A DNA stretch of 64,000 nucleotides, taken from positions 1 through 64,000 of the forward strand of contig JALCSB010000001.1 in NCBI GenBank assembly GCA_022653075.1, given 5' to 3'. Below are positions 38,212 to 48,083 of this stretch, piece after piece. Each line of letters opens with the position of its first letter. Within the stretch, counting starts at the first letter, position 1. The notes beneath the pieces are model-generated. The model was not told the DNA's origin and made no database searches. It worked only from the letters and a program-made list of their open reading frames with translations. The DNA is from Intestinimonas sp. (GTDB taxonomy: Bacteria > Bacillota > Clostridia > Oscillospirales > Oscillospiraceae). Position numbers and translations under genes: made by a program.

Positions 38212-39651
38212 ATGCGTTCGTTTGAAACCAACGTCCAGGAGCTCAGAGCCAAAGTCCTGCGGGAAGTTGCCAAGCTGGTATGGGAGGACAATCTGGTCGG
38301 CGGTATGATGGATATTCAGGAGAAGATTGTACCCGGCCCGGAGGCCACTATGCGCTGCTGCATTTACAAGGAGCGGGCAATTATCGGGGACCGTGTCAAA
38401 ATGGCATTGGGCGGCGACAAATTTAATCCTGCCGTGGTGGAGGTCCTTCCCATCGCCTGTGACGAATGCCCGGTAACCCAGATTACGGTGGGACCCGCTT
38501 GCCGCGGCTGTATTGCTACCCGCTGCGTTCACACCTGCCCTAAAGGCGCCATCTCCATTGTGAATCACCGCGCCCGCATCGACCATTCCAAATGTATTAC
38601 TTGCGGCAAATGCCTGAGTGCCTGCCCGTATGGCGCGATCATCCGCAACCGCCGTCCCTGCGAGCTTGGCTGTAAGGGGGACGCCATCTCCATGGGGCCG
38701 GATAAGAAAGCCACCATTGATGCCAGCAAGTGCATCTCCTGCGGCACCTGCATTAATCAGTGCCCCTTCGGCGCCATCTCCGATAAATCGTTTATCGCCG
38801 ACGCCATTCATATGCTTCAGGGCACACGGAAATGGGGGTACACGGTTTACGCCATCGTGGCGCCCTCCATCGCCGGCCAATTCAATCCGGCCAGCCTTGG
38901 CCAGGTGGTGACGGGCCTGAAGAAGTTGGGGTTTGAAGATGTGATAGAGGTTGCTCTGGGTGCCGATATGGTGGCCAAACGGGAGAGCGGAGAATTGCTG
39001 GAAAAAGGGCAGCTTGCCTCATCCTGCTGCCCCGCTTTCGTGAGTTATACCACAAAGAATTTCCCCGAGCTGGCAGAGAAGCTGATCTCCGAAACGCCGT
39101 CTCCCATGGTTATGACCGCGCGGTACATTAAAAACCTTCATCCACGCGCCAAGGTCATTTTTATCGGGCCCTGCGTAGCAAAAAAGCACGAGTTTCAGTT
39201 GGGCAAGACCATGGGCGCGGTGGACTGTGTGCTGACCTTTGAGGAATTGTGGGCACTGTTTGAATCTCGCGATCTGGACCTTACGGCGCTGGAGCCCGCT
39301 CAGCTGGACGAGGCCAGCGGATTTGGCCGGTCCTTCGCGTACAGCGGCGGCGTGACTGCCGCCGTGGCGGAAGCGCTGAAGGAAAAAAAGACAGACTTTG
39401 ACCTTAAGGCCGCCCCATGCAGCGGCATCGATGCGTGCAAGCTGGCTTTCCTCAAATTGTCCAAGGGCGTTTTGGATGCCAATTTTATCGAAGGAATGGC
39501 CTGCGAAGGCGGCTGTGTACAGGGGGCGGGCTGTGTGATTCGCAGCCCCCAGAATAAGAGCGCCGTGACGCAGTACGCCAAGAATGCCGGAGAACGGACG
39601 ATCGAGTCCGCGGTCGCCACGGCCACGGATGCCATAACCGGGAAGAAATAG
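38212..39651 (+). CDS. Ferredoxin-domain [FeFe]-hydrogenase-like protein (group B-like)
   Basis: Multiple CxxCxxC motifs; H-cluster-like SSCCPAF, GPCVAKKHE, EGMACEGGCVQGAGC. Confidence 0.85.
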   Translation: MRSFETNVQELRAKVLREVAKLVWEDNLVGGMMDIQEKIVPGPEATMRCCIYKERAIIGDRVKMALGGDKFNPAVVEVLPIACDECPVTQITVGPACRGCIATRCVHTCPKGAISIVNHRARIDHSKCITCGKCLSACPYGAIIRNRRPCELGCKGDAISMGPDKKATIDASKCISCGTCINQCPFGAISDKSFIADAIHMLQGTRKWGYTVYAIVAPSIAGQFNPASLGQVVTGLKKLGFEDVIEVALGADMVAKRESGELLEKGQLASSCCPAFVSYTTKNFPELAEKLISETPSPMVMTARYIKNLHPRAKVIFIGPCVAKKHEFQLGKTMGAVDCVLTFEELWALFESRDLDLTALEPAQLDEASGFGRSFAYSGGVTAAVAEALKEKKTDFDLKAAPCSGIDACKLAFLKLSKGVLDANFIEGMACEGGCVQGAGCVIRSPQNKSAVTQYAKNAGERTIESAVATATDAITGKK

Positions 39652-39660
39652 TCACAAGAA

Positions 39661-39704
39661 CACAAAAGGGGCGCGGGAATTTTCGTTCCCGCGCCCCTTT
39701 TGTG
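39661..39704. terminator. Strong bidirectional terminator
   Basis: CACAAAAGGGGCGCGGGAA-TTTTCG-TTCCCGCGCCCCTTTTGTG. Confidence 0.9.
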
Positions 39705-39740
39705 TGTAACAAGTGTGTAAATAGGAAGAAAGCGTTTTCT

Positions 39741-39950
39741 TTACAGTGAAAAGTCCGCATCGTCCAGACGGGAAAAGTCCGGCATGATCGGTTTGGGTGG
39801 CACCCGGCGCAGAGGATCATACCGAAAACTTCGGCACTGCCCCGCAGCGGAGACAACCCCTTTTTTCAGACAGATTACATTTTTCTCATCTACAGGCGCA
39901 CTGCGCTGACAGTAGGCACAGCGCGGTTCAATCTTTTTCTGGAACAGCAT
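39741..39950 (-). CDS. Small conserved Cys-containing protein
   Basis: 69 aa MLFQKKIEPRCAYCQRSAPVDEKNVICLKKGVV. Confidence 0.6.
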   Translation of the reverse strand: MLFQKKIEPRCAYCQRSAPVDEKNVICLKKGVVSAAGQCRSFRYDPLRRVPPKPIMPDFSRLDDADFSL

Positions 39951-40011
39951 GAAATCCCCCCTCCCAAGACGGGAAACCGTCCGACCGGGAACTTAGTAAA
40001 TTCATTTCTTA

Positions 40012-41199
40012 TTATAACACATGACGCCGCGGTTTGCTATCTAATTTTCCGGCCGCAGCCACTGCCATGGCAAAAAACAGAAGCCAGACCAGGAATGCGA
40101 CCGCCAGTGAGAGCGTGAGCACGGTGGAGAAATCCAGTTCGGCGATATTTTCCACTTGCTCGGCAAGGCAGGCGGACACCGGCTGACCGAGTCCGACGAA
40201 GTGGACCAGTCCCGTGATGAAGACGGCGGACAGGACGCCGTGCAGGAGTTTCCCCACGAAGTAAGTGCGCGTGGAAAGCCCGGAACCGCCCAGAAAGGAC
40301 AGTACCTGGCAGTGAATAGATACACCGGCCCAGCCCAGCATAAAGGCCGCCATGGAGAGTTTTCCCGCCAGCGCGCCCGGACCGGTCAGCGACCATACGC
40401 CGGAGGAGAGCTCAATGGCTCCGGTGAGAAGGTGCTCCACGCTCTCGCGGGAGAGACCGATGGGGGAGAGCAGCAGGGACAGCACGGTGGCCATCCCGGG
40501 CAGAATACCGGAGAGGAACAGCATACGGATGGCCACGCTGAAAAAGATGACAAACGCACAGATATTGAGGATCGAGAGAAAGGAATCTTTTACCGCGGTG
40601 GTAAACACCACGGTCAGGTGCTCCGCGGCGATATGAGAGGGATGCGCCCGTCTGGTCCCGCGCTTCCGGTCACCGGAGTGATAAAAACGGAACAACAGCC
40701 CAATGCACAGGGAGGCGGCGGCGTGGGCTAGATACAGCAGAATGCCGATCCGGTTGCTTGCGAACACGCCCGCGCCCACTACGCCGAGAATGAAGGCGGG
40801 CCCGGAATTGTTGCAGAAGGCCAGCAGACGCTCGGCTTCGCTTCGGCTGCACAGCCCTTTTTCATAGAGGCTCAGCGCGGTCCGCGCGCCCACCGGATAG
40901 CCGCCTATAAAGCCCAGAGCGACTGCGGAGGCACAGGCGCCGGGCAGACGGAACAGCGGACCCATCACATGCTCCAGGCCGCGCCCGAGATAATCTGCCA
41001 GCCCCAGATTTACCACCAGAGCAGACAGTACGAAAAAAGGAAAGAGGGAGGGAATGATGACATTGCTGCACAGTGTAATCCCGTCCTTTGCTGCCGCAAT
41101 GGACTCCTGAGGCCAGCACATCAGGGAGGCGGCGGCACACAGCAGGGCAAGAGACAGCAGCATATTCCGGACGCCGGGACGGGCAAGCAGTTTGGACAT
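40012..41199 (-). CDS. ylbJ: Sporulation integral membrane protein YlbJ-like
   Basis: LPSLFPFF-type IIPSLFPFFVLSALV; GFIGGYPVGARTALSLYEKG; FCNNSGPAFILGVVGAGVF. Confidence 0.85.
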   Translation of the reverse strand: MSKLLARPGVRNMLLSLALLCAAASLMCWPQESIAAAKDGITLCSNVIIPSLFPFFVLSALVVNLGLADYLGRGLEHVMGPLFRLPGACASAVALGFIGGYPVGARTALSLYEKGLCSRSEAERLLAFCNNSGPAFILGVVGAGVFASNRIGILLYLAHAAASLCIGLLFRFYHSGDRKRGTRRAHPSHIAAEHLTVVFTTAVKDSFLSILNICAFVIFFSVAIRMLFLSGILPGMATVLSLLLSPIGLSRESVEHLLTGAIELSSGVWSLTGPGALAGKLSMAAFMLGWAGVSIHCQVLSFLGGSGLSTRTYFVGKLLHGVLSAVFITGLVHFVGLGQPVSACLAEQVENIAELDFSTVLTLSLAVAFLVWLLFFAMAVAAAGKLDSKPRRHVL

Positions 41200-41317
41200 A
41201 AGGGTATCTCCCTTCGGGGGCGCCCCGCGCCCTTTCCTTTCGCGCGGTTCGGCCTTATAATAATATAGAAAATATAGAAAACAGAATGTGGCAGAATAAA
41301 GGGAGGAGGAGGGCGTT

Positions 41318-41887
41318 TTGAAACGGACCGTGGAGACCGTAAATGGACCGGTCACCTATACATTGACGATAAAAAATGTAAAAAATTTAAATCTGCGGGT
41401 CGGCCCGGACGGGGAGGTGGACGTATCGGCAGGGCCGAGGGTGCCACCGGAAGCGGCGGACCGCTTGATCCGGGACCGGAGCGGCTGGGTGCTGCGCGCA
41501 CAGGCGCGCATGCGATCCAGAAATGTCCCGGCCGTGTCTCCGGACCTCACGCGTGGTCCGGAGGTCATTTTTGAGGCGGTGGAACGCCTGTATCCCCTGG
41601 TGGCCGCGCTGGGAATCCCAAAGCCGGAGGTAACGCTGCGGAAGATGACCAGCCGCTGGGGCAGCTGCCACTATACCAGAAGGCGCATCACCCTGAACCG
41701 GGCGCTGTCCGCCGTTCCGACGGAGTGTTTGGACTATGTGGTCGTCCACGAGCTGACCCACTTTCTTTGTCCTAATCACTCGGCACAATTCTATGCTCAG
41801 CTGGCGGCCTTTATGCCGGATTGGGCGCGCCGACGCTCGTTGCTGCGCACTTATGAGGGACTGCTGCGGGATCGTTCCGGACTCTGA
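41318..41887 (+). CDS. YgjP-like metal-dependent hydrolase
   Basis: SRWGSCHYTRRRITLNRAL; VVHELTHFLCPNHSAQFY. Confidence 0.92.
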   Translation: MKRTVETVNGPVTYTLTIKNVKNLNLRVGPDGEVDVSAGPRVPPEAADRLIRDRSGWVLRAQARMRSRNVPAVSPDLTRGPEVIFEAVERLYPLVAALGIPKPEVTLRKMTSRWGSCHYTRRRITLNRALSAVPTECLDYVVVHELTHFLCPNHSAQFYAQLAAFMPDWARRRSLLRTYEGLLRDRSGL

Positions 41888-41956
41888 TTTTTTCGGACAG
41901 GCAAACCGCGCCCCCGCCGCTCATATAGATACTGACAGGCGGGAGGTGGGCGCTTT

Positions 41957-42238
41957 ATGGAAAAAAAGAGCCGGCGGGAAGGAATCCTGGAAAAGACGGC
42001 GGAGACGTTCGACCTGCCCGGCGATGTGCTGGCGGGTCTGCCCCGGATGGTACTGCTGGGCGACAGCCAGTTCCGCATGGAAAACCATGGCGGTATTCTG
42101 GCTTATGGCAGCGAGGAAATTCACATCAGCGGAGGACGCCTTATTGTGAAGGTACGGGGGAGCGGGTTGGAGCTGCGGGCCATGAACAGCTTTGAACTGC
42201 TGATTACCGGGAAGATCGCGGGGGTGGACCTGGCATGA
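41957..42238 (+). CDS. yqfC: Sporulation protein YqfC-like
   Basis: 93 aa, LPRMVLLGDSQFRMENHGGILAYGSEEIHI; followed by yqfD. Confidence 0.88.
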   Translation: MEKKSRREGILEKTAETFDLPGDVLAGLPRMVLLGDSQFRMENHGGILAYGSEEIHISGGRLIVKVRGSGLELRAMNSFELLITGKIAGVDLA

Positions 42239-43476
42239 ACCGTCTGATGAACTATCTGCGCGGCAGTGTCAAGCTCACCGTGGCGGGCGCTTTTCCGGAG
42301 CGCTTTCTGAATCTGTGCGCTCAGCACCGGGTGACGTTCTGGAATCTGACGGTGGAAGACCCCCACACTCTGACCCTGTGCGTAACCCGGAAAGACAGCC
42401 GGAAGGCCCGGCGCTTGGCCCAGCAGGTGATGTGTACCGTAGAGCGGGACAAAAGCGCGGGCCTTCCCTGGTTTTTGTGCAGGTTCCGGCGACGGCATGC
42501 CCTGGTGGCGGGGCTGTGCCTGTCCGTGGCGGCTGTACTGATCCTGTCCCAGTTCGTTCTCACCATCGACGTGAGCGGCAATGAGACGGTACCCACGGCG
42601 GTGATCCTGTCCGAGCTGCGCCGGCAGGGGGTGAAGCCCGGGGCGTACGGGCCGGGACTTGACCTGCGGAACATTCGGCAGGAGGTTTTGCTGGATGTTC
42701 CCGATCTGGCATGGATGGCCATTAATCTCCACGGCACGCGGGCGGAAGTGCTGGTGCGGGAGAAACTGCCGGTACCCGAGGTACTGGATACCTCTGTTCC
42801 CACCCATGTTGTGGCGAGCGCCACCGGCATTATCACGCATATCCAGCCCATGGCGGGGCAGCCTCTTTTTAAGGCGGGTGATACCGTTCTGGAGGGAGAG
42901 GTGGTCATCAGCGGCATTATTGATATCCAGGAGCCCCAATATTCCGAGGCGGATATGGGTACCGAGGTTGTACGGGCGCGGGGAAAGGTCTGGGCCAGGA
43001 CCTGGCGCACCCTGACGGCGGAAATCCCGCTGACGGCGCAGGTCAAGACCTACACCGGAGAGACGAAAGTACGCCATTCGCTGAATTTATTGGGACATCG
43101 CGTCAATTTTTATGGAAACAGTGGAATTCCCATGGAAGAGTATGATAAAATAACCACAGTCCGCGTTTTGACGCTGCCGGGCGGCCGGGAGATGCCCCTG
43201 AGCCTATCCACGGAGTCCTACCGCGGCTATACCACTGCGGAAGCCGCGCTGAATACCGGCGCGGCGGAGGATTTGCTGAAAACCCATCTGGAAAAGCGGC
43301 TGCAAAACCTGATTGGAGAGGACGGACAGGTTCTCCGAACGGATTACACCGCCAAATGCACCGGAAATTTGCTCACCGTGACCCTGCTGGCCGAGTGCAG
43401 CGAGCAGATCGGCAGGGAGGTGACCTTCCCGGGAACCGTGGGCCGGTATCCCTCCGGAAATTCGGGGGAATCCTGA
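42235..43476 (+). CDS. yqfD: Sporulation protein YqfD
   Basis: GSVKLTVAGAFPERFLNLCAQHRVTFWN; N-terminal TM, downstream phoH. Confidence 0.9.
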   Translation: MNRLMNYLRGSVKLTVAGAFPERFLNLCAQHRVTFWNLTVEDPHTLTLCVTRKDSRKARRLAQQVMCTVERDKSAGLPWFLCRFRRRHALVAGLCLSVAAVLILSQFVLTIDVSGNETVPTAVILSELRRQGVKPGAYGPGLDLRNIRQEVLLDVPDLAWMAINLHGTRAEVLVREKLPVPEVLDTSVPTHVVASATGIITHIQPMAGQPLFKAGDTVLEGEVVISGIIDIQEPQYSEADMGTEVVRARGKVWARTWRTLTAEIPLTAQVKTYTGETKVRHSLNLLGHRVNFYGNSGIPMEEYDKITTVRVLTLPGGREMPLSLSTESYRGYTTAEAALNTGAAEDLLKTHLEKRLQNLIGEDGQVLRTDYTAKCTGNLLTVTLLAECSEQIGREVTFPGTVGRYPSGNSGES

Positions 43477-43517
43477 GTACAGGGGCAACGCCTGCCGCAG
43501 GCAAGGAGCGAATCAAT

Positions 43518-44495
43518 TTGATCGAACAATCTGTCAGCATGGACCGTATGGAGGAGGCCATTGACCTGTTTGGCTCCTTCGATGAAAACATCAAGCTGAT
43601 TGAGAAAGAGTTGTCCGTCACGGTGGTGAATCGGGACGGGGAACTGAAGGTTTCCGGCGAGGGGGAGAACGTGGCGTACGCCGTCAAGTCCATTCAGGGC
43701 CTGCTCTCCCTCTCCGCCCGGGGAGAACGGATCAGCGAGCAGAACGTACGCTATATCCTTCAATTAGTGCGCACGGGAAACGAGGCCCATATCAACGATC
43801 TGGCACAGGACGTGCTGTGTGTCACCGCCAAGGGTAAGCCCATCAAGGCCAAAACCTTGGGCCAGCAGAACTACGTGAAGGCCATCCAGAAAAATCTTGT
43901 GACGCTGGGCATCGGTCCGGCGGGCACCGGAAAAACCTACTTGGCGGTAGCCGCCGCGGTAGCTGCGTTTCGGGACAAGCAGGTCAACCGCATTATTCTA
44001 ACCCGGCCCGCGGTGGAGGCGGGCGAGAGGCTGGGCTTCCTGCCCGGCGATTTGCAGAGCAAGGTGGACCCCTACCTGCGACCCCTATACGACGCCCTGT
44101 TCGATATGCTGGGGGCGGAAACCTATAACAAGTACCTGGAGCGGGGTAACATTGAAGTGGCCCCGCTGGCCTACATGCGAGGCCGCACACTGGACGACTC
44201 GTTTATTATTCTGGATGAGGCCCAGAACACCAGCCGGGAACAGATGAAGATGTTCCTGACCCGCATGGGCTTCAACTCCAAAGTCGTCATTACCGGCGAC
44301 ATTACCCAGATCGATTTGCCCGCCGACAAGATCAGCGGCCTTCGGGAGGCGATGCGGGTTTTGGACGGCGTGGAGGATATCGCCATCTGCCGCCTCGGGC
44401 AAAGCGATGTGGTGCGCCATGTGATGGTCCAGCGGATCATCAAGGCTTACGAGGAGGACGAAAAGCGCCACAGGACGGGAAAGGGGAAAAACTGA
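43518..44495 (+). CDS. phoH: PhoH family ATPase
   Basis: IGPAGTGKTYLAVAAAVAAFRDKQVNRIILTRPAVEAGERLGFLPG; ILDEAQNTSREQMKMFLTRMG. Confidence 0.96.
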   Translation: MIEQSVSMDRMEEAIDLFGSFDENIKLIEKELSVTVVNRDGELKVSGEGENVAYAVKSIQGLLSLSARGERISEQNVRYILQLVRTGNEAHINDLAQDVLCVTAKGKPIKAKTLGQQNYVKAIQKNLVTLGIGPAGTGKTYLAVAAAVAAFRDKQVNRIILTRPAVEAGERLGFLPGDLQSKVDPYLRPLYDALFDMLGAETYNKYLERGNIEVAPLAYMRGRTLDDSFIILDEAQNTSREQMKMFLTRMGFNSKVVITGDITQIDLPADKISGLREAMRVLDGVEDIAICRLGQSDVVRHVMVQRIIKAYEEDEKRHRTGKGKN

Positions 44496-44497
44496 CC

Positions 44498-44992
44498 ATG
44501 GCAAAGCTACACCGCATTCCGGTAACGGCCGAGGTATCCGATGTAACCAAAGCCGACGTGGCGCTGATCCGCAAGGCCATCCGCACGGCGCTGGCCGAGG
44601 AGGGCGTCGCGGTTCCCTGCGAGGTGGACGTGCTTCTCACCGATGACGGGAATATCCACGCTATTAACCGGGCGCAGCGGCAGGTGGATCGTCCCACCGA
44701 TGTGTTGTCCTTCCCCATGTTCGAGTACACGCCGGGTCATCCCCCGGCGGACGGACGGGACGCCGATCCCGCCACCGGTCTGACTCCGCTGGGCGATATG
44801 GTTATCTCTGTGGAGCGGGTAAAGGCACAGGCGATGGAATATGGTCATTCGACGCGCCGGGAGCTGGCCTATCTTACGGTCCATTCGGTTCTGCACCTGC
44901 TGGGCTATGACCACATGGACGACGGACCTATGCAAAAGCAGATGCGTGCGCGGGAGGAGGCCATCCTGGCGGTCCTGGGCATTCCCGGGTGA
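44498..44992 (+). CDS. ybeY: Endoribonuclease YbeY
   Basis: HSVLHLLGYDHMDD zinc motif; VDRPTDVLSFPM. Confidence 0.96.
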   Translation: MAKLHRIPVTAEVSDVTKADVALIRKAIRTALAEEGVAVPCEVDVLLTDDGNIHAINRAQRQVDRPTDVLSFPMFEYTPGHPPADGRDADPATGLTPLGDMVISVERVKAQAMEYGHSTRRELAYLTVHSVLHLLGYDHMDDGPMQKQMRAREEAILAVLGIPG

Positions 44993-45041
44993 CGCCGGCC
45001 CGCCCTTTTTTCGGGCAATACAATGGATAAGAGGAATCAAT

Positions 45042-45935
45042 ATGGAAATCAAAAAATCGGGTATGATTTCGGTGGTGGGCCGGCCCAACGTGGGCAAATC
45101 CACCCTGACCAATGCGCTTGTGGGGGAAAAGGTGGCCATCGTCACCAATAAGCCCCAAACCACCCGCAACCGAATCTGCGCCGTTTTAAACCGGAACGGC
45201 TGCCAGTTTGTATTTCTGGATACACCCGGCCTGCACAGGCCAAAATCAAAATTAGGAGACTATATGGTGAAGGTGGTGCGGGACAGCGTGGCCGACATGG
45301 ACGCGGTTATGCTGCTGGTGGAGCCGGTTGCCCGTGTGGGCGGGGCAGAGGCGGAACTGATTGGCCGCATCAAAAACCTGAACGCACCCGCCGTGCTGGT
45401 CATCAATAAAATCGATACTGTGAAAAAAGAGGATCTGCTGGCGGTGATACGCGCATACCAACAGGCCCATGAGTTCAGCGCCGTCCTGCCCATTTCCGCA
45501 AAGACGGGAGAGGGTGTGGAGGATTTGCTTACCGTGCTGGAGAGCTATCTTCCCGAGGGGCCGCAGCTTTTTCCCGACGACATGGTAACCGACCAGCCGG
45601 AGCGCCAGGTTATGGCGGAGATCCTGCGGGAAAAACTGCTGCTCTGTCTGGATAAAGAGGTGCCTCACGGTACCGCCGTGGAGCTCACACGCTTTTCCGA
45701 GCGGGAAAGCGGTATTCTTGATATCGATGCCACAATCTACTGTGAAAAGGCCAGTCATAAAGGTATTATTATTGGAAAAAGCGGGTCCATGCTGAAAAAA
45801 ATCTCGTCTCAGGCTCGGGAGGATATGGAGCGATTCATGGGTGCGAAGGTTTATCTGACCACCTGGGTCAAAGTCAAGGAAAACTGGCGGGACAATGTAA
45901 ATCAGATTCGGAACTTCGGATATCGGGATGAGTAG
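45042..45935 (+). CDS. era: GTPase Era
   Basis: GRPNVGKSTLTNALVGEKVAIVTNKPQTTRNRI; DTPGLHRPKSKLG; KH domain. Confidence 0.97.
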   Translation: MEIKKSGMISVVGRPNVGKSTLTNALVGEKVAIVTNKPQTTRNRICAVLNRNGCQFVFLDTPGLHRPKSKLGDYMVKVVRDSVADMDAVMLLVEPVARVGGAEAELIGRIKNLNAPAVLVINKIDTVKKEDLLAVIRAYQQAHEFSAVLPISAKTGEGVEDLLTVLESYLPEGPQLFPDDMVTDQPERQVMAEILREKLLLCLDKEVPHGTAVELTRFSERESGILDIDATIYCEKASHKGIIIGKSGSMLKKISSQAREDMERFMGAKVYLTTWVKVKENWRDNVNQIRNFGYRDE

Positions 45936-46039
45936 GAGCCAAGGCCCCGCGTCAGACAAAAGAACGTCAAGGTATGACATACTTTTCCACACATAAGCGC
46001 GCGGCACCGGGCCAAGCTAATGTCAGAGGGGGTATCGGC

Positions 46040-46150
46040 ATGACTGCGGAGGCGATGTGGGTTCTGTTCCTGGCCACCGGACTGCCAGAGGCATATTCCC
46101 TTTGCGCACACTTAAAGACGGAAGAGGAATCTCCGGAAAAAACAGCGTAG
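46040..46150 (+). CDS. yqzL: YqzL-like small protein
   Basis: 36 aa MTAEAMWVLFLATGLPEAYSLCAHLKTEEESPEKTA between era and recO. Confidence 0.6.
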   Translation: MTAEAMWVLFLATGLPEAYSLCAHLKTEEESPEKTA

Positions 46151-46195
46151 GCCGGGCACTCGCCCGGTCTACATAGGCGAAACGCAGGTGAGGAC

Positions 46196-46990
46196 ATGCA
46201 GATCGCGACGCAGGGCCTGGTCCTGCGGGAAACAGAGTATAAAGATGCGGACAAGATCCTGACCGTGCTGACCCGGGAGGGCGGCAAACGAACCGTGAGG
46301 GCCAGAGGATGCCGGCGGAGGGGGAGCCGGCTGACCGCCGCCGCTCAGCTTCTGGTCTGGTCGGATATGACGCTGTTTGAATACAGAGACCGGTATACGC
46401 TCAATGAGGCGGACGCATTGGACCAGTTTTTAGGGGTCCGGTCGGATCTGGACCGGCTGGCGCTGGCTTCCTATTTTGCGGAGGTCACCGAGGCGGCGGC
46501 GGAAGAAGGCAGGCCGGACGGCGCACTGCTCTCGCTGATTCTTAATTCCCTGTATGCCCTGGACCGGCTGAAAAAGCCCCTGCCGCTGGTGAAAGCGGCG
46601 TTTGAACTGAAGCTCCTGTGTATCACCGGATACGAGCCTCTGGTGGATGCCTGTGCGGTCTGCGGGACTCCGGAGCCGGAACAGCCGAGGCTGAGCCTGG
46701 GGGAGGGCGTGATCCACTGCGCGGCCTGCCGGGTGGGCAGGGGAATCTCCCTGCCGCTGGATGCGTCCGCGCTGGCCGCCATGCGGCACATCGTACTGGG
46801 GAACCCGAAACGCCTGTTTTCCTTCGAGTTGGAGAAGGAAAGCCTGCGCCTGCTGAGTGACGCCTGTCAGGCTTTTCTGCTGACCCAGATGGATCGGGGA
46901 TTCCGTACCTTGGACTTTTATAGGCGGTTGTCTGTACCGGATACGCCGACGCAGACGGGAGAAGGCCAGCATGCGCAAAAAGGCAAATAA
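46196..46990 (+). CDS. recO: DNA repair protein RecO
   Basis: TQGLVLRETEYKDADKILTVLTREGGKRTVRARG; zinc-finger CAVCGTPE...CAAC. Confidence 0.95.
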   Translation: MQIATQGLVLRETEYKDADKILTVLTREGGKRTVRARGCRRRGSRLTAAAQLLVWSDMTLFEYRDRYTLNEADALDQFLGVRSDLDRLALASYFAEVTEAAAEEGRPDGALLSLILNSLYALDRLKKPLPLVKAAFELKLLCITGYEPLVDACAVCGTPEPEQPRLSLGEGVIHCAACRVGRGISLPLDASALAAMRHIVLGNPKRLFSFELEKESLRLLSDACQAFLLTQMDRGFRTLDFYRRLSVPDTPTQTGEGQHAQKGK

Positions 46991-47111
46991 AAACCGGAAA
47001 AACTATTGCACCGGTTAATATTATTGGATATAATAAAAGGCAAAGCAGAGTCATAATTTGCTTTTTTTGGAACATAACGCAGTTTTGTTATTACTTACTG
47101 GAGGCGGTTGC

Positions 47112-47795
47112 ATGGTGCGGGAGGAAACTGCTTCGGCGGAGTGGAAAGCGTTGCTGAAGCGGTTACCCGGTATCCTTAATGTTGAATTTGTCGTGGATGG
47201 CGAAGAAATCCGCGAACTGCATATTCTGGCCAATCACACCCGCGCGCCCAAACAAATTGTACGCGATGTGCAGTCCGCGCTTCGGGCGCAGTTTTCTGTG
47301 GAAATTGACCACCGGGTGATCAGCGTAGCTCAGATTACCGATGCCGATGCCGATGCGCTCAATGCCATACCCGAGCGGCGCCTGATCTGCGAGCGGCTGG
47401 CACTCTCCACCGGGAGAGACCATGTACTGGCTCAGGTTACGCTTTCTTATAAAGGACGGAGTTACTCTGGAACAGCCGAGGATAACCCCGCCGAGCCGGA
47501 CCGCCAGTGTGCGATTGCCTGTGCCACAACAGCCGCGATGAATCAGTTTTTAAGACCGGAAAACAGGTTTTTGTTCCGGGAAATTAAGACGGTTCCCTTT
47601 GGAGACGGCCGTGTGTTCCTGGTGGGCCTGCAGCTCAAACGGAGCGGTGTGTCCACCCCCTGCGTCGGCGCCTGCTTTGAGGGCGAGGACGCAGGACTGT
47701 CGGTAGTTATGGCCACGCTGGACGGTGTAAACAGGATTATTTCCAAACTTGATTTTTTTTCGGTGGAGCCTGATTCCGCCGAACCAACCGGCTGA
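47112..47795 (+). CDS. Conserved hypothetical protein
   Basis: 228-codon ORF with TACTGGAGGCGG RBS. Confidence 0.6.
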   Translation: MVREETASAEWKALLKRLPGILNVEFVVDGEEIRELHILANHTRAPKQIVRDVQSALRAQFSVEIDHRVISVAQITDADADALNAIPERRLICERLALSTGRDHVLAQVTLSYKGRSYSGTAEDNPAEPDRQCAIACATTAAMNQFLRPENRFLFREIKTVPFGDGRVFLVGLQLKRSGVSTPCVGACFEGEDAGLSVVMATLDGVNRIISKLDFFSVEPDSAEPTG

Positions 47796-47852
47796 ACCTT
47801 TGCACGTGGCGTCCGCGTGTTTGACGCGTAACCGCGCGAATTGAAAGAGCGA

Positions 47853-47913
47853 AGCGAATATAGCCTGTCCGATTAGCGGAGGACAGAGTCCTACATAGGA
47901 GGCTATATTCGTT
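47853..47913 (+). ncRNA. Structured 5' leader (multi-stem) upstream of micropeptide
   Basis: AGCGAATATAGCC/GGCTATATTCGTT stem enclosing CTGTCC/GGACAG and TCCT-ACAT-AGGA hairpins; RBS AGGAGG within closing stem. Confidence 0.5.
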
Positions 47914-47997
47914 ATGAAAAATACGAAATTGATGGCTGCTCTGACTTCTCTGGTCTCTTTTATCGTAGCCAGCGGCGCCTTTTTTAGCTGGCGCTAA
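47914..47997 (+). CDS. 27-aa hydrophobic micropeptide
   Basis: ATG with AGGAGG: MKNTKLMAALTSLVSFIVASGAFFSWR*. Confidence 0.5.
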   Translation: MKNTKLMAALTSLVSFIVASGAFFSWR

Positions 47998-48000
47998 AAA

Positions 48001-48060
48001 GAGCGGGTAGCCCCGTGGGCACGGACGGCCAAATTTTATGGCTGTCCGTGCCGCTCTTTT
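48001..48060 (+). terminator. Strong intrinsic terminator after the micropeptide ORF
   Basis: GAGCGG...GGCACGGACGGCC-AAATTTTAT-GGCTGTCCGTGCCGCTCTTTTT. Confidence 0.8.
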
Positions 48061-48083
48061 TCCAGGGAAAGGATGTGGTGCAT

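Noticed and set aside
36706-38880. 724-aa minus-strand ORF
   Set aside because: Antisense to malic enzyme and hydrogenase genes; compositional artefact of GC-rich coding DNA.
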